64,000 nucleotides of DNA, taken from positions 1-64,000 of the forward strand of contig JAZUGL010000006.1 in assembly GCA_045641165.1 (NCBI GenBank), given 5' to 3'. This DNA comes from Hennigella sp045641165 (GTDB lineage Bacteria; Bacillota_I; Bacilli_A; Mycoplasmatales; Mycoplasmoidaceae). This document shows positions 9,445 through 21,814 of the stretch, in pieces. The notes under the pieces are model-generated. The model had not been told where the DNA came from. It saw nothing but the letters and a program-made list of their open reading frames with translations, and did not search any database. How positions within the stretch are numbered: the first letter of the stretch is position 1; each line of letters starts with the position of its first letter. The position numbers and the translations under genes are program-made.

Positions 9445-10905
9445 TTAATTTTTAACACGTTCAATAACTAGTTTGTCTTTTGGAATACCAGAAGCAATTA
9501 AATTATTTCTAAGTGTTTCTTCTTTTTCTACAATTTCTGGTGTATCTTTTATTAAAACAGTTATTTTGTCGACTTGAGAACAAGCACCTTTAAAAATATT
9601 TGGATTGCTTTTTACAAAAAAACCTTGCGAAGGGGTTTCAACTCTTGACAAATCTAATAAACTTAAAACAGAACAATTTAGAAACTGATTTCAAGCTCCA
9701 TTAAGATCTGTTGATGGAAGAGACACTTTAGTTAGTCATCGACAGCCACGGAATATGCCCCCAGGTAAGGTATAACCTTTTGATGCATCTGGATATATAA
9801 ATTCAGATAACTTTGCATCATAAAATACTTCCCCGCCAAATTGAACAGCAGTTCCTTCAGGAATTATAAATTTAAAAGGGGTGGTAGCGTTATTAACGGT
9901 AGCAAAAGCTAGGTCACCAACAGTATTAATTGTTGTTGGTAAATAAACATCACCAGTAAGACGAGCATATCTAAATGCTGACTTCTTTATAGTTATAACA
10001 CCCTCTGGAAATTTAATATCACCTTGAAAACTTTGGCAAAATTCAAAAGCGGATACATCAATAGTTGTTAAAGCACATTTATCTTCTGGGTTGGAACCAA
10101 AATTAAGACCAGAAAATTGAGTATGGGTAAAAGCAGAGCTACCTATAGTCTTAACACTTGAAGGAATAGTACAACCACAAGTAAATGGTGCATAACTAAA
10201 AGCAGAATTACCAATAGTTTCAAGGGTTGGTTTGCCCATACCATAAGTAGGGTCAAGACAAAGAGATTTCATTCCTGATGGAATTTTAGAAGCAAATGCA
10301 TTAGCATTTATTGTCTTGACCCCTTCAGGCAATAAGAAAATAGTGCAATCTTGATAATCACTTGCAGTGTTTCACCCAGTTATTGTAGCATTTCCACTTG
10401 TATATGTAAAATTGTCGCGAGTAGTAACTTTTCCGCAAGTAAGGGTTAAACCCTGAATTAATTTTGTTCTTGAAGTATAGTTGGCACCAATTGTTACATT
10501 TAAATCGAAAGTATATGAATCACCATTTTCTGGTTTATACATTTCTGGTCTTGAAAAACCTATATTAATAGGAACATATTTTGCACCTTTTTCTAAAGGA
10601 ATTACTTTACTATCATCAAGTACCTTGATGTAATCTACTCTTTCTCCAGCAGAGTTATAAGCTGCAGCAATACTTGGTCTAACAGTTTCATCACCAACTA
10701 CATTATCTAAACTGACAACAAAACGACCATATAGTTTGCTCAAACCACCATCTCCATTATCAAAGACGCAGTCTGATTTTCAAACTTGGTTGTCAACAAC
10801 TTGTGCTCCAATACCATTAGAATTTACAATGGCTATGATTGACACACTAAATCCAGCCGCCACGGTTGAACCAACCAACCATGTTAATATAGCTCTTGAT
10901 CCCAT
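9445..10905 (-). CDS. BspA-like leucine-rich-repeat surface protein 1
   Basis: This 486-residue protein has an N-terminal membrane segment (about residues 5-27, LTWLVGSTVAAGFSVSIIAI) that acts as an uncleaved anchor or signal; there is no lipobox cysteine. A beta-rich spacer of about 150 residues follows. Then come LRR_5/BspA-type repeats with the pattern IPSSVKTIGSSAF, seen at least six times between about residues 190 and 380. Such repeats mediate binding to host proteins or other cells in oral and gut bacteria and are amplified in Trichomonas. TATAAT at 10931-10936 and AGGAGA at 10921-10926 precede the ATG, though the 15-base gap from AGGAGA is long. Confidence 0.85.
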
Positions 10906-10930
10906 TTTTATAGAAAATTCTCTCCTAATA

Positions 10931-10936
10931 ATTATA
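10931..10936 (-). promoter_or_regulatory. -10 box of the first BspA-like gene
   Basis: TATAAT on the minus strand, five bases upstream of AGGAGA. Confidence 0.5.
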
Positions 10937-10983
10937 TGTATATATAAAAGCTTTTAAACACTTTTAGCCCACAATCTTGAAAA

Positions 10984-11010
10984 TAAAAATAGCACATTGC
11001 TGTGCTATTT
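10984..11010 (-). terminator. rnpB terminator
   Basis: AAATAGCACA and TGTGCTATTT pair around GCAA and are followed by TTATTTT on the minus strand. Confidence 0.8.
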
Positions 11011-11012
11011 CC

Positions 11013-11381
11013 CTGCCTAATATAACCCATGTTCTGTAAAGGCCAATCATTTATCTATAAAGTATTTAGGTGTCAAATTGACATAATGCTTTGGATACTT
11101 TATCAACCTATTAATTCAATTCTTAATAGATCATTCCCTTACCATAATTTAGGTTTCTTGCTTGTGGGGTTTGCCGCGTTTCATCTAATTATTTCTAATT
11201 AGCTCGTCTCTGTGGCACTATTAAAGTCTTATCATGGTATTGCTACTTTAGACTTAACTTTCCGTCATGTGGGGATGCTGTGACTTATTTATTGTTCACA
11301 CACAATCACTACCAGGCTAACGCCTAGTGCAAGCATGGAGTTTCCTCTATTGTTGCCAATAGCGATTGGCTATTAGGCTAG
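11013..11381 (-). ncRNA. rnpB: RNase P RNA
   Basis: The minus strand carries the conserved 5' block GAGGAAACTCCATGCTTGCAC and, near the 3' end, ACAGAACATGGGTTATA, matching the CR-I and CR-V regions of bacterial RNase P RNA. The ends pair as helix P1 (GCCTAATA at 11371-11378 with TATTAGGC at 11015-11022). The RNA is the catalytic part of the tRNA 5'-processing enzyme. A TATAAT box overlaps the end of polC, and a terminator follows. The exact ends are inferred from P1 and are good to a few bases. Confidence 0.9.
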
Positions 11382-11384
11382 AAC

Positions 11385-11390
11385 ATTATA
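11385..11390 (-). promoter_or_regulatory. -10 box of rnpB
   Basis: TATAAT on the minus strand directly after the polC stop, seven or so bases before the rnpB P1 helix. Confidence 0.65.
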
Positions 11391-11392
11391 CA

Positions 11393-14300
11393 CTAAAACA
11401 AACGCATTTGTTCGTCATCATCTAGACCATTAAGTACACCAAGGTCTTGTAGTTTACCAATCAAAGTTGTAGACAACTTTGTTCTTTTTTCTAGATCAGA
11501 AATTGAGCTAAAAGGTTTAATCTTTCTAGCTTCAATAATTGACTTAGCAGCTTCAGCTCCAAGTCCATCTAAAGCAGTAAATGGTGGTCTAACATCATTA
11601 CCTTCAGGAAGGAATTGTGTAGCATCTGATTTATTTAAATCAATATTTAACATATTAATTCCTCTAGCAAACATTTCTAGTGCTACTTCATAAATAGGAA
11701 TTAAGTTTTCTTCTTTAACTTTTAGTTTCTTTGTGTAGTCTTTAGTTTTTAATCTAGATTTATAGTCTTCAAAAATACCTTTAATAACTGTTGTTCCTTT
11801 AGGAATGTTTTCAATATCAAATGCTTCTGCAGTTCTTGCTGAGAACCATGCAGCATAAAAATGAACTGGATAGTAAACTTTAAAGTATGCAGTTCTTAAA
11901 GCGTCAATAACATAAGCAGCTGCATGGGCTTTAGGGAAAAGATATTTTATCTTTTTACATGAGTTAATATATCATTTTGGTACATTAGCTTGAATCATCA
12001 TTTGTTCAAATTTAGGATCAACACCTTTACCTTTTCTAATTTTTTCCATGATGTTAAAGGCATCTGTGAAGGATACACCACATTGTGTTAGATAGTAAAC
12101 AATATCTTCTCTACAACAAATTAATTGTTGTAGTTGTGCACCATCGGTGATTAAATCTTCGGCATTATCTTTTCAAACGCCAGTACCATGACTTAAACCG
12201 GAAATTCTAATTAAGTCTGCTACACCTAAAGGTTTTGTTTTTTCAACAATACGTTTAGTTAAAGATGTACCAAATTCAGGAAGGGCCATAGTGGCAAGTT
12301 GGGCCGTGTCGTAGTTGTCATCAACTACGCCCAAAGCTTTAGAGTCAGCAAACAATTCCATAACTTTGTCATCATGATATGGAATAGTTTCAAGTTTAAC
12401 ACCTGTTGAATCTTCTAGGTGTTTTAAGATAGTAGGTTCATCATGACCTAGAATATCAAACTTTAATAAGTTTTTATCTATAGAGTGGAAATCAAAGTGA
12501 GTAGTAAATCAATCTTTGTTTTTATCATTAGATGGATAGTTATAAGGACAGAAGTTCAAAATATCATTGTTCTGTGGAACAATAACAATACCGCCAGGGT
12601 GTTGTCCTGTTGTTCTTTTAACGCCTTCGCATTTTTTAGCAAGAACATCTACTAATGAATTACTTGGATTAGAGTTTGGATCTTTTTGTTCAAAGTAAGA
12701 TTTAACATAACCAAAAGCTGTTTTTTGTGCGACTGTACCTATGGTACCTGCTCTAAAAGCATAAGCTTCACCAAACATGTCTCTAATAAAGTTATGAGCT
12801 TTACCTTGATATTCTCCTGAGAAGTTTAAATCAATATCAGGAATTTTAGGTCTTCCTTCAGAACCTAAGAATGATTCAAATGGTATATTATGTCCATCTC
12901 TAAACATATCTTCACCGCAGACTGGACATTTTTTGTGTGGTAAGTCAAAACCATCTACACCAGCATTTTCTGCTCATTCAAAGTGATGACATTTTTTGCA
13001 CACATAGTGTGGAGCTAAAGGATTAACTTCAGAGATGTTAGCCAAGAAAGCAACAAGTGAAGAACCTACTGATCCTCTTGAACCAACTGGATAACCATCT
13101 TCATTTGTTTTCTTAACAAGTAAGTGACTTATTCAGTAAATTACTGAATAACCATGACCAACTATAACTGATAATTCTTTATCAATTCTATCAGCAATAG
13201 CTTTATCAAGTTGTTGGCCATATTTTTCTTTAGCAGTTTTATTAACTAGTTCAATAAGCATGTTTTCTGCATTTTCAATCTTAGGAGTATTTAAACCATC
13301 TTTAATTGGATGAACTTCATTGATTTCGTCTGCAAATTTATTAGTATTAGTTACAACTATTTCTTTAGCTAATTCTTTATCTTTTAAGAAATTAAATGCT
13401 TCTAGCATTTCGTTTGTAGTCATGAAATGGAAATCAGGAACATAAGTTGATCCATCATGTCTATATAGTCTATGTCTTGCCCCACCTAATTGTTTTGTAT
13501 AAACATAGATTTCATGAATAATTCTTTCATTTGGATAAAGGTAGTAACAATCAGAAACTGCACAAACTTTTTTGTCTAGTTTCTTACATGTATTAACAAT
13601 CTTTGTCAATGCATCATTAATATAAGCTTTAGTTAGTTTTTCTTGTTTAACATAATGTTCTGCATTTTTAGCAGGAGCAACAAAGATATAGTCATAAAGC
13701 TTAATTTTTCTTTCAAGTTCTTCTTGGGTATCAGTTAGAGCAGATTCTCAAATCTCGCCTTCATATGGAGAAGGAGCAATAATGATGTTATCTTTACATT
13801 CAACCAGATCTTCATAGTGAATTTTAGGTTGACCGTTGGTCAAACCTTTTTCTTCTTGGTCATCATCCCTTTGATAAAGTTGAGTAGTTAGAGATTTAGA
13901 AACAAGTTTGAATAAGTCTTTAATTCCTGCTTCATTTTTAACATAGACATCAACAATATAGCCTCTACGGTTAGCTTTTAGGGCAGCATTTTGTAGTTTG
14001 TTGTTAATTTCATTAACATTATTAATACCTTTTAGTAATAATTGTTTTAAAAAGTATTGTCATACAGCAAGCAAGTATTCACTATCTTTATCAGCACGGT
14101 GTGCTTCTAACTCGTTATAGTCAATTCTAAGCTTTCTAGTTAGTGTTCCTAGATTATGTCTACCCATGTGGGTATTTAAAGAATGAGAGATAACTAAAGT
14201 ATCAATTAAAGCATTCTTAATTGGTTCAACATTAAATCTTTCACATAGTTTATTTAAGAATGATAAGTCAAATCTAATACCATTGTGAGCAATTAAAACA

Positions 14301-15790
14301 TCATCTTTAATTCATTCTTTAATTTTAATTAAAGCTTCTTTCTGACTTAAGCCATTAGCTACCATGTCATTAGTAATATGACTCATGTTAATTGCTACAG
14401 GTGTTAATGGCTTAGTAGGTTTAGCAAAGAAATCAACACGATCTACTATTTGACCATTTTTTCATCTAATAGCACCAAACTCTAATAGATCATCATATTG
14501 TGGATATAAACCTGTGGTTTCTATATCAAAAATAACATATGATGCTTGACTTAGGTTAGCATCAACCGGATTAACTACTACGGGAATGAATTTGTCAATC
14601 ATTTCAAATTCACAACCATATAGTGGTTTAATTCCACTATCAGCTTGACTTGCAGCTATAGCTGGAATAGATTGAACATTATTTCTTTCTAGAATACCAA
14701 TAGCTTTATAGCCTTGTTTCTTAACAAACTTATAGATAGTTGAAGGTTTTTTAATCCCATCAAATGCCGACATATTAGAGTGGCATAGTAATTCCACTCT
14801 TTTTTCTTGCGCATCATCACTAACAACAAACTGACTTGGCATTTCAATAGGATAAATCCTATTGATTGAGCCTTGTAATTCAAAGTTTGTATATTTATTA
14901 GATTGAATAGTAATGTTAGCATTTACTCATTGGCCTTCTTTAAAAGCATCTAAGTAAGCTACAGGCATTTTAGGTACTTTAGTACTAAAGCTTACTGGAG
15001 TTTTAAAAGCAGAGTAAGTTAATGTTAAGGCACCATTAGCATAGTCATAGATAACAAACTTATATAGTTTAATATTAGGGTTTTTCTTAGCATCTCTTGA
15101 TTCAACAATAGCTAGTTCACCTTTAACATTAAGTGTTAGACCAATATCATCTTGGTCTATCTCTGATAGATTAGTAAAGTCTCCTCTAACTACAAATGAG
15201 CCTTTATATCTAGATAATGGATCTTGTGGACCATAAGATATCTTCATAGTTTGCTCAAGCATTTTTCTTTTTTCTTGTTCAGCCTCAAGCATCATGTCTC
15301 TTTTTTTAGTGTCTAAGACATATTCAATTTTAGTAATGTTAAAGTTTACTTTAGATAGATAAAGAAGTAATTCTTTTTCTATTAACATCACAGCATTTTT
15401 ATCTGTTTGAGTTACATACTTTAAAAAGATAGTTTGATCACTAACAGTAATGTTATTTGGAGTTAAAACTTCTTTTAATGTATATGAATCAGGATGGCAA
15501 GTCTTTAAAAAAGACTTAATGTATTCATGAATTTGTTCATAATTAGAACTTGGGTTTTTAGAATTAACCACAATTTCTAGATTAGGAATAGTATTATTAA
15601 CTAATTTATCAAAAATTCTTTGAGGCAAAACCTCATTAGTAGTGATGGTAACAGTAACACAATCATGTCCAGATTCTGGCAACTGCAAAGAAAAATTACA
15701 ATATTCACTTATCAGGTCAAATTCTTCTTGTGTAAGAATGCTATATTTTTTATGAGTAAAAAACTCTTTGTAATCTTTCTTTGTAACCAT
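11393..15790 (-). CDS. polC: DNA polymerase III alpha subunit, PolC type
   Basis: This 1465-residue replicative polymerase has the Gram-positive PolC layout. An N-terminal and OB-fold region comes first, then a PHP domain split by an inserted DEDD 3'-5' exonuclease (DIETTG; Asp422 and Glu424), then the polymerase palm (PDIDLNFSGEYQ; Asp985 and Asp987) and HPGGIVIVP. Helix-hairpin-helix segments lie near the C-terminus. The length fits the family (about 1440). Many TGA codons occur at conserved tryptophans. It is followed directly by rnpB and preceded by dxr 42 bases away. Confidence 0.97.
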
Positions 15791-15832
15791 ATGGGTAGGC
15801 CTATAAAAGAGATTATATAAAAATATGTATTT

Positions 15833-16915
15833 TTATATATTTTTTCTTATCAATTTTCTAACAGCGTGGTCAAATTGTTCAACTTCTTCAAAGTTTTTAA
15901 TAGTTTTTCTAGGGATTGTTTTAAGCATTTTTTCAATAAAAGGAACAATTTGAATGAATTTAAGTTTGCTCTTTTTGAATAGATCTAGAGCTATTTCATC
16001 AGCAGCATTAATAATGATGCCAAGACTATTAGTCTTGTCATTGATTACTTGATAAGCAAAACTAATAGGTTTAACATTATTAATTGTCATTAAGACATTT
16101 TGTTTTGCTTGGCAATAATCTCTTTTGATAAATGAAGTTGGAGCTTTAAAACCATTAATAGCTCATGTTATAGGTAATGTCATGGTTGATTTACCACTAA
16201 CATAATAGAATGAACCATCATTCATTAATACACCACAATGTGTGGTAGATGTTTTATCTAATAAAACATTAATACGTTTAGTTTGGAAGTATCAATAAGC
16301 TTCAATTACTTCAAAACACTTATTGATTAGTGTTCCAGAATCAATAGTTATTTTATTACCCATTACCCAGTTTGAGTGAGTAAGAGCTTGTTTATAAGTG
16401 ATCCTATTAAGTTCACTTTGTGAACAATTTAATAGTTTACCACCTGAACCAGTAATGTAAATTTGGTTTATTTTACTTGTATCCAAATTCATTAGTTGGT
16501 AATATAAACTAGTGTGTTCAGAATCAACTGGAATTACTTTAATCTTGTGTTGTTTAGCATAGCTAAAGATAAACTTTCCTGCAACAACTACTGATTCTTT
16601 ATTTGCTAAAGCTAAAGTCTTTTTACATTTTAAAGCAGCAATAGTGGCTTTTAAGCCAGCAAAGCCAACAATAGCATTAACTACAACATCTGGTTTGCAA
16701 TAGTTAATAAGTTTTTCATACTTCAAGCATTTAGTAGTATTTAAAACATATTTGATCTTATGTTTTCTAATTAGCTTAAAAGCTAAATTTGGTTTAGTGT
16801 GATAACTACAACCAACTATTTTAAAGCCTAATTTCTTACAAATGGCAGCAGTTTGACTACCAATTGATCCTGTTATACCAAGAATGCAAATTCTCAACTT
16901 CTTCATAGATAACAT
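15833..16915 (-). CDS. dxr: 1-deoxy-D-xylulose 5-phosphate reductoisomerase
   Basis: This 360-residue enzyme converts DXP to MEP with NADPH in the non-mevalonate isoprenoid pathway. The nucleotide-binding motif ILGITGSIGSQT is at the N-terminus. ALANKES and VDSEHTS mark the metal and substrate site, and the GSGG and SNWVMG-like loops follow. Start is ATG 16915 or the in-frame ATG 16906. The start region overlaps the cdsA end by 34-43 bases in another frame. ispG at 37310 belongs to the same pathway. cdsA-dxr adjacency is also seen in other bacteria. Confidence 0.95.
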
Positions 16916-17985
16916 GCACCTTTTAAACCATCAGGGATAGCTAATTGACAAATAACAGTAACAACAAAGAAGACTATGAATGTAAAAGATAGAGCATCAA
17001 ATCTATCTAAGATTCCACCATGTCCAGGTAAAAGATTTGAAAAATCTTTAACCTTATATCTTCTTTTGATATTACTAAAGAATAAATCGCCTAAGATACT
17101 AGCAGTAATTAAGATAACAAATGCTGAGACATAAATAGCTCAGAAGTATGGTTGAAGGTTTTCAGAAGTAGTTACTTGTAGTCATTGACTACCAACAAAA
17201 GCATACATTGCTTTATATTTGTCTTCTGCGCCAGGAACAAAGTATAAAGCTAAGAAGATAGCAACAGGTAACACTAGTGTTATAAGATATGAACCAAGTA
17301 GTCCTTCTCATGATTTCTTAGGACTAATTTTGGGTGCCATTTTGTGTTTACCAAAGTTAATGCCTATGGCATAACCAAAGACATCAGACAAGATGGAAAT
17401 AGCTAATAATAGCATGCAGACAAATCATGTATGAATTACTGTTACATAAAAGAAGGAAATAAAGAAAAGTAACATTAATCCTGATAAGAATGGATACATA
17501 AATAATGTATATTTCTTAGTAACTAGTCTTTTCTTATAAAGAATACCAACAGTAGCTTGGTTGATAATTCAAAGCAAAAAGATTGATGCTATTGTTATTC
17601 AACAGAACATTTGGAAGTGAAATTCTAATGGCTTTTCAGCTAGAACATAACTACTTCTAGTTAAAAGCAGGTATAAGCAAGCAACCATTAAAAAGACAAA
17701 GGTTGAACAAACGTTTCAATTTTGTAAGAATTTGCTTTTAGGCATAAAGAGTTTGCCTATTTCCATACAAGCAAAATATAAAAAGACAACAACCAACAAT
17801 AAGTTAACAAAGTTCAAGATAAACATTATGTTTAAGTTGCCTTGGTTATTAAAACTGAACCATTGCGGAGAAGAAAAAATAGAAATAAGCAAGTATGAAA
17901 CTAAATAAGCAACAATAACAACACCTGTTTTGCTTCTTGCTTTTAATATTCTGTCTTTCTTTTGTCTATCAGTTTCAGTTTTCAT
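16873..17985 (-). CDS. cdsA: phosphatidate cytidylyltransferase
   Basis: This 370-residue multi-pass membrane protein makes CDP-diacylglycerol from CTP and phosphatidic acid. The C-terminal signature of the family is present (SILGDLFFSNIKRRYKVKD, then PGHGGILDRFD). About eight hydrophobic helices are visible. The reading frame passes two TGA codons at the very end (YLWRSWEF...) and overlaps dxr. Its ATG overlaps the frr stop by one base. The N-terminal 35 residues are basic and cytosolic. Confidence 0.94.
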
Positions 17986-18539
17986 TATAAAGACATCAAA
18001 TCTTTTTCTTTTCTAGCAAAGATTTCCTCTAATTTAGTATTAGCTGTTTTAGTAACTTTATTAAGTTGATCTTCATAATATCTGATGTCATCATCAGATA
18101 CTTCTGCAGATTTTTTATATTTAGCTTGAACAGATTGTCTAACAGATCTAATCTTTTCTTTAGCAGTATTAAAGTATTCTTTTGCTTTTTTAACTGCTTC
18201 ACGTCTTGTTTCTTCAGTTAAAGGAGCAAAGATAATCCTAATACAGTCGGGATTAACTTGTGGATTAACACGATATTCAGATTCAGCTAAAGCTTTAGCT
18301 ATATCTTTAATTAATGAACGATCATAAGGTTTAATTAAAAGTTGTCTAGCATCAACTGCTGAAACGTTAGCAAGTTGAATTAATGGTGTTCATTCACCAT
18401 ATGCTTGTACTTTTAAAGTATTAAACATGTTAGGATTAACTCTTCCAGAGTTGATCTTAGCAAATTCCTTTTGTAACCATTCTTCGATTTCTAAAAAGCC
18501 CAAATCGAATTCTTCATTCAATGTTTTTCAATCTAGCAT
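17985..18539 (-). CDS. frr: ribosome recycling factor
   Basis: This 184-residue factor splits post-termination ribosomes with EF-G. The family pattern is clear: KINSGRVNPNMF near residue 30, the hinge region VNPDCIRIIFAPLTEETRR near 100, and a C-terminal charged helix. It lies eight bases after pyrH and overlaps the cdsA start by one base, as part of tsf-pyrH-frr-cdsA-dxr. Confidence 0.96.
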
Positions 18540-18547
18540 ATTAATCC

Positions 18548-19255
18548 TTATCTATGAACTTTAGTAAATTTACCTTGTTGTTTTAAAGCTTTGATAATAC
18601 CATCTTTTTGGTTTACACCAAAGACAATGGTTTCAATGTTGTTGTCATTACATAAACTTAAAGCAGTTGAATCCATGATTTTAAGTTTTCTTTGTAATGC
18701 TTCTGCATAAGTTAAATCTTTAAAGAATTTAGCATTTTTAACTTTGTTAGGGTCAGCAGAGTAAACACCATCTACTCCATCTTTTCCCATAAGGATAAGG
18801 TCAGCATGCATATCTATTGCTCTAATAGCACATGCTGTATCAGTTGTAAAGTATGGATGTCCTGTTCCACCAACAAAGATTAGAACTTTGCCTTTGGCAA
18901 GGTCATCATTCATTAAAGTAATTGATAAGGGGAAAGAAATCTTTTCTATTTCTAAAGATGTATAGATTTCAGCTTTTACACCTAATCTGTGTAATGTTTC
19001 TTTAAAAGCTAAACCATTGATAACTGTAGACATCATTCCCATGTAGTCAGCATTAGCTCTTCTAAAAGCATTACCTTTAGTCATATTGCCTCTTCAGATG
19101 TTTCCACCACCCAAAACTATTCCTACAGAGTTAGTTTTATTGATCTTAGCAATTTGTTTACAAATTGCTTCTAGTTTTTTGATGTCAAAGATTTCTTTGT
19201 TAACGCTATCACCTATAGCAGCACCAGAGATCTTTATCAATATTCTTTTTCTCAT
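18548..19255 (-). CDS. pyrH: uridylate kinase
   Basis: This 235-residue enzyme phosphorylates UMP to UDP. N-terminal ILIKISGAAIG and GIVLGGGNIWRG mark the amino acid kinase fold of bacterial UMP kinase. FVGGTGHPYFTTDTA and GVDGVYSADP mark the substrate sites. The ATG lies directly after the tsf stop. One TGA-encoded tryptophan occurs in the NIWRG segment. The protein is close to the usual length of about 240. Confidence 0.96.
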
Positions 19256-19256
19256 A

Positions 19257-20150
19257 TTATTTTCCCATTTGTTGTGCTACTTCATCAGCAAAGTTAGCTG
19301 ATTTCTTTTCAATACCTTCGCCAAGTTCATATCTAACAAAAGATTTAATCTTTATACCTTTTTGAGTTAGAACTTGTCCTACTTTCATACCAGGAGCATA
19401 GTCAAAGTCTTGATCAACAATACAAACTTCTGACATTTTCTTTTGCAATTGTTTATTAACAATGTTATCAATCATTGCTTGAGGTTTACCAGCAAATTTA
19501 GGATTTGTTAAAGCAGCTTTCTTTAATAATTCCTTTTCAGTATTAATAAAGTTTTGGTCTACTTGGCTAGAGTCAACAAACTTAGGATTCATTGCTACAA
19601 CATGCATAGCAATTTGTTTTTTAAATTGGTCATCTGCTTGGCCATCAAATAAAACAACAGCACCATATCTTTTGTTGTTATGTAGGTAAACACCTACATC
19701 TCTACCATCTTTTAGTTTAATTCTAGTAAATCTTCTTAAACCAATCTTTTCCCCAATCTTACCAGTAATAGCATTACCAGCTTCTAGAATTGTTTCACCA
19801 CTAGCTAATTTTAAAGCATTAGCTTGTTCTACATTTTCTACTTCTGCAGTAGATAAGACATCCATGATGTCATTAACATATTTAATAAAGTTTTCATTTT
19901 TAGCAGCAAAGTCTGTTTGGCTGTTAATTTCAGCTATGACAGCTCCACCATTAGCGTGAGCAGTAATTGCTATTGCTCCTTCAGCAGCTATAGCTCCAGC
20001 TTTCTTTGCCGCTTTAGCTAAACCTTTTTCTCTTAATTCTTTTACAGCAGCATCAAGATTGTCATTATGCTTCTCTAAAGCATTTTTACAATCTAGAAAT
20101 CCCGCTTGTGTCATTTGTCTTAATTGTTTAATTAAATTAATGTCAGCCAT
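19257..20150 (-). CDS. tsf: elongation factor Ts
   Basis: This 297-residue factor exchanges GDP for GTP on EF-Tu. The N-terminal UBA-like segment (LIKQLRQMTQAGFLDCKNAL) and the core block INSQTDFAAKNENF are unmistakable. It is the first gene of tsf-pyrH-frr-cdsA-dxr. Unusually, rpsB is not its upstream neighbour. An AGAGGG ribosome site lies seven bases before ATG. The promoter is inferred to be the TATAATTATA palindrome shared with divergent cls. Confidence 0.97.
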   Translation of the reverse strand: MADINLIKQLRQMTQAGFLDCKNALEKHNDNLDAAVKELREKGLAKAAKKAGAIAAEGAIAITAHANGGAVIAEINSQTDFAAKNENFIKYVNDIMDVLSTAEVENVEQANALKLASGETILEAGNAITGKIGEKIGLRRFTRIKLKDGRDVGVYLHNNKRYGAVVLFDGQADDQFKKQIAMHVVAMNPKFVDSSQVDQNFINTEKELLKKAALTNPKFAGKPQAMIDNIVNKQLQKKMSEVCIVDQDFDYAPGMKVGQVLTQKGIKIKSFVRYELGEGIEKKSANFADEVAQQMGK

Positions 20151-20173
20151 GTTATACCCTCTTACATAATTTG

Positions 20174-20183
20174 TATAATTATA
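20174..20183. promoter_or_regulatory. shared -10 palindrome between tsf and cls
   Basis: TATAATTATA reads TATAAT on both strands (20174-20179 + and 20183-20178 -), so it can serve both divergent genes. Confidence 0.45.
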
Positions 20184-20207
20184 TATAAAACTTAAAAAAA
20201 TAATAAT

Positions 20208-21755
20208 ATGAATAAAACAAAGATTTGAATATTTGGATTGCTTGTTTTTGTTCTAATTGCTTTAATAGCAATTTCCTTTGTAAGTTTTTGATATTCTAAG
20301 GCAATTTGACCATTAATTGTTACCGCTGCTTTAGTAGCAATTCTAGAGATAGCTTTTGCTTTAAGAATAGCTATTTCAAGCCGTTCAGCCTATGCTAAAG
20401 CTTGTTGAATTTTACTAATATTGGTTTTACCAATAATTGGTTTAATTGTCTTTTTCATTTTTGGTGTTAACCCTTTAAGAAAAAGACAAAGATCACAATA
20501 TTTAAAAAACCAATCTGTCTATTTAGCTAGTGAAGATTTTAAATTAACTAGACAACTAATAGACAACCATAAATATGGTTGACTATTTGCTTATGGTTAT
20601 AACAATATGGCTAAGCCAGTTTATAAAAACAATAAGATTGACATTATTGATGACAATACTAAATTGTTTGAAGAATCAATTAAATTGATTAGATCTGCTA
20701 AACAATTTATTAATGTTCAATCTTTTATCTTTAAATATAAAGGTTTTTGAGCAAGAATATTCTTTGCTGAATTAATTAAAAAAGCTAACCAAGGGGTTAA
20801 AGTTAGGGTTTTATACGATTGAATGGGTTCATGACATCGTGTTAAACCCAAAGTTTATCAAGAGTTAAGACAATATGGAATAGAAGTAGCTTGTTTTAAC
20901 CCTAAAGGTTTTACTGCTTTTAAAGGTGCAACTAACTACCGTTTACACTCTAAGTTTATTATCATAGATAATAAAGTTGCTTTATATGGTGGATCAAATT
21001 TTGCTGATGAATATTTATCAATGGCAAAATATGAAAACCATTGAAAAGATTTGAATTATTTAATATCTGGACCAATAGTTAATTCGATGAATATTACCTT
21101 CATAAATTATTGGTTAACATTCACAGAAAAAAGTGTTAATGAAGCATCAAAACAAAACATTAGAAATGATGCTAAATTATTGCTTTCAAAACATAGTTTT
21201 GATAGCTCTAATGTTTTAAGTCAATTACTAGTTTTTGAACCAGATTTTAATGCTTTTACACTAGAAAATACTTTACTAGATTCTTTCTATAATGCAAAGA
21301 AATCTATCAAGATAATTTCTCCTTATTTTTGTCCACCAAATAAGATCATTGAAGCATTAAAAAGTTGTCATGAACAAGGCATAAAAATAGAGATTATTAC
21401 TCATAGTAAAAACCAAAAATATGTGCAAATGGTTAACCGTGATAATTTAAAAAAAGTTATTGAATTTGGTATTAAAGCCTATGAGTATGATGGTTATTTA
21501 CATAGCAAACTAATCATCATAGATGATGACTATGTTTTAACAGGTTCTTGCAATGTAGATTATCGTTCAATTTATCTAGATTTTGAATCAGAACTAATTG
21601 TTTATGATGAAGAATTTAGCAAAAATATGGCTAAATATTTCGAACAAACTAAGCAAAATGCTACATTGCAAACACCTGAAATTATTAAACAAAAAGCTAG
21701 TATAAGAACAAAGTTCTTAACAAAAGTTTTAAATATAGGTAAGAGTTTATTTTAA
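20208..21755 (+). CDS. cls: cardiolipin synthase
   Basis: This 515-residue phospholipase D family enzyme joins two phosphatidylglycerols into cardiolipin. Two or three N-terminal membrane helices (about residues 5-95) precede two HKD catalytic motifs: HSKFIIID with GGSN downstream (about residue 247), and HSKLIIID with GSCN (about 429). The gene diverges from tsf across a 57-base gap and ends at a strong bidirectional terminator. Length is typical. Confidence 0.94.
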
Positions 21756-21768
21756 TAATTTTCGTATA

Positions 21769-21800
21769 GAAAAAAAGAAGGATTTAACCTTCTTTTTTTT
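21769..21800. terminator. bidirectional terminator between cls and BspA-like gene 2
   Basis: AAAGAAGG and CCTTCTTT pair around a short loop, with an A run on the left and a T run on the right. Confidence 0.85.
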
Positions 21801-21814
21801 GTTTGCCTTTTAGA

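Noticed and set aside
11013..11381. tmRNA rather than RNase P RNA
   Set aside because: No tRNA-Ala-like ends or tag frame; the GAGGAAACTCC and ACAGAA blocks and the P1 pairing fit RNase P RNA.
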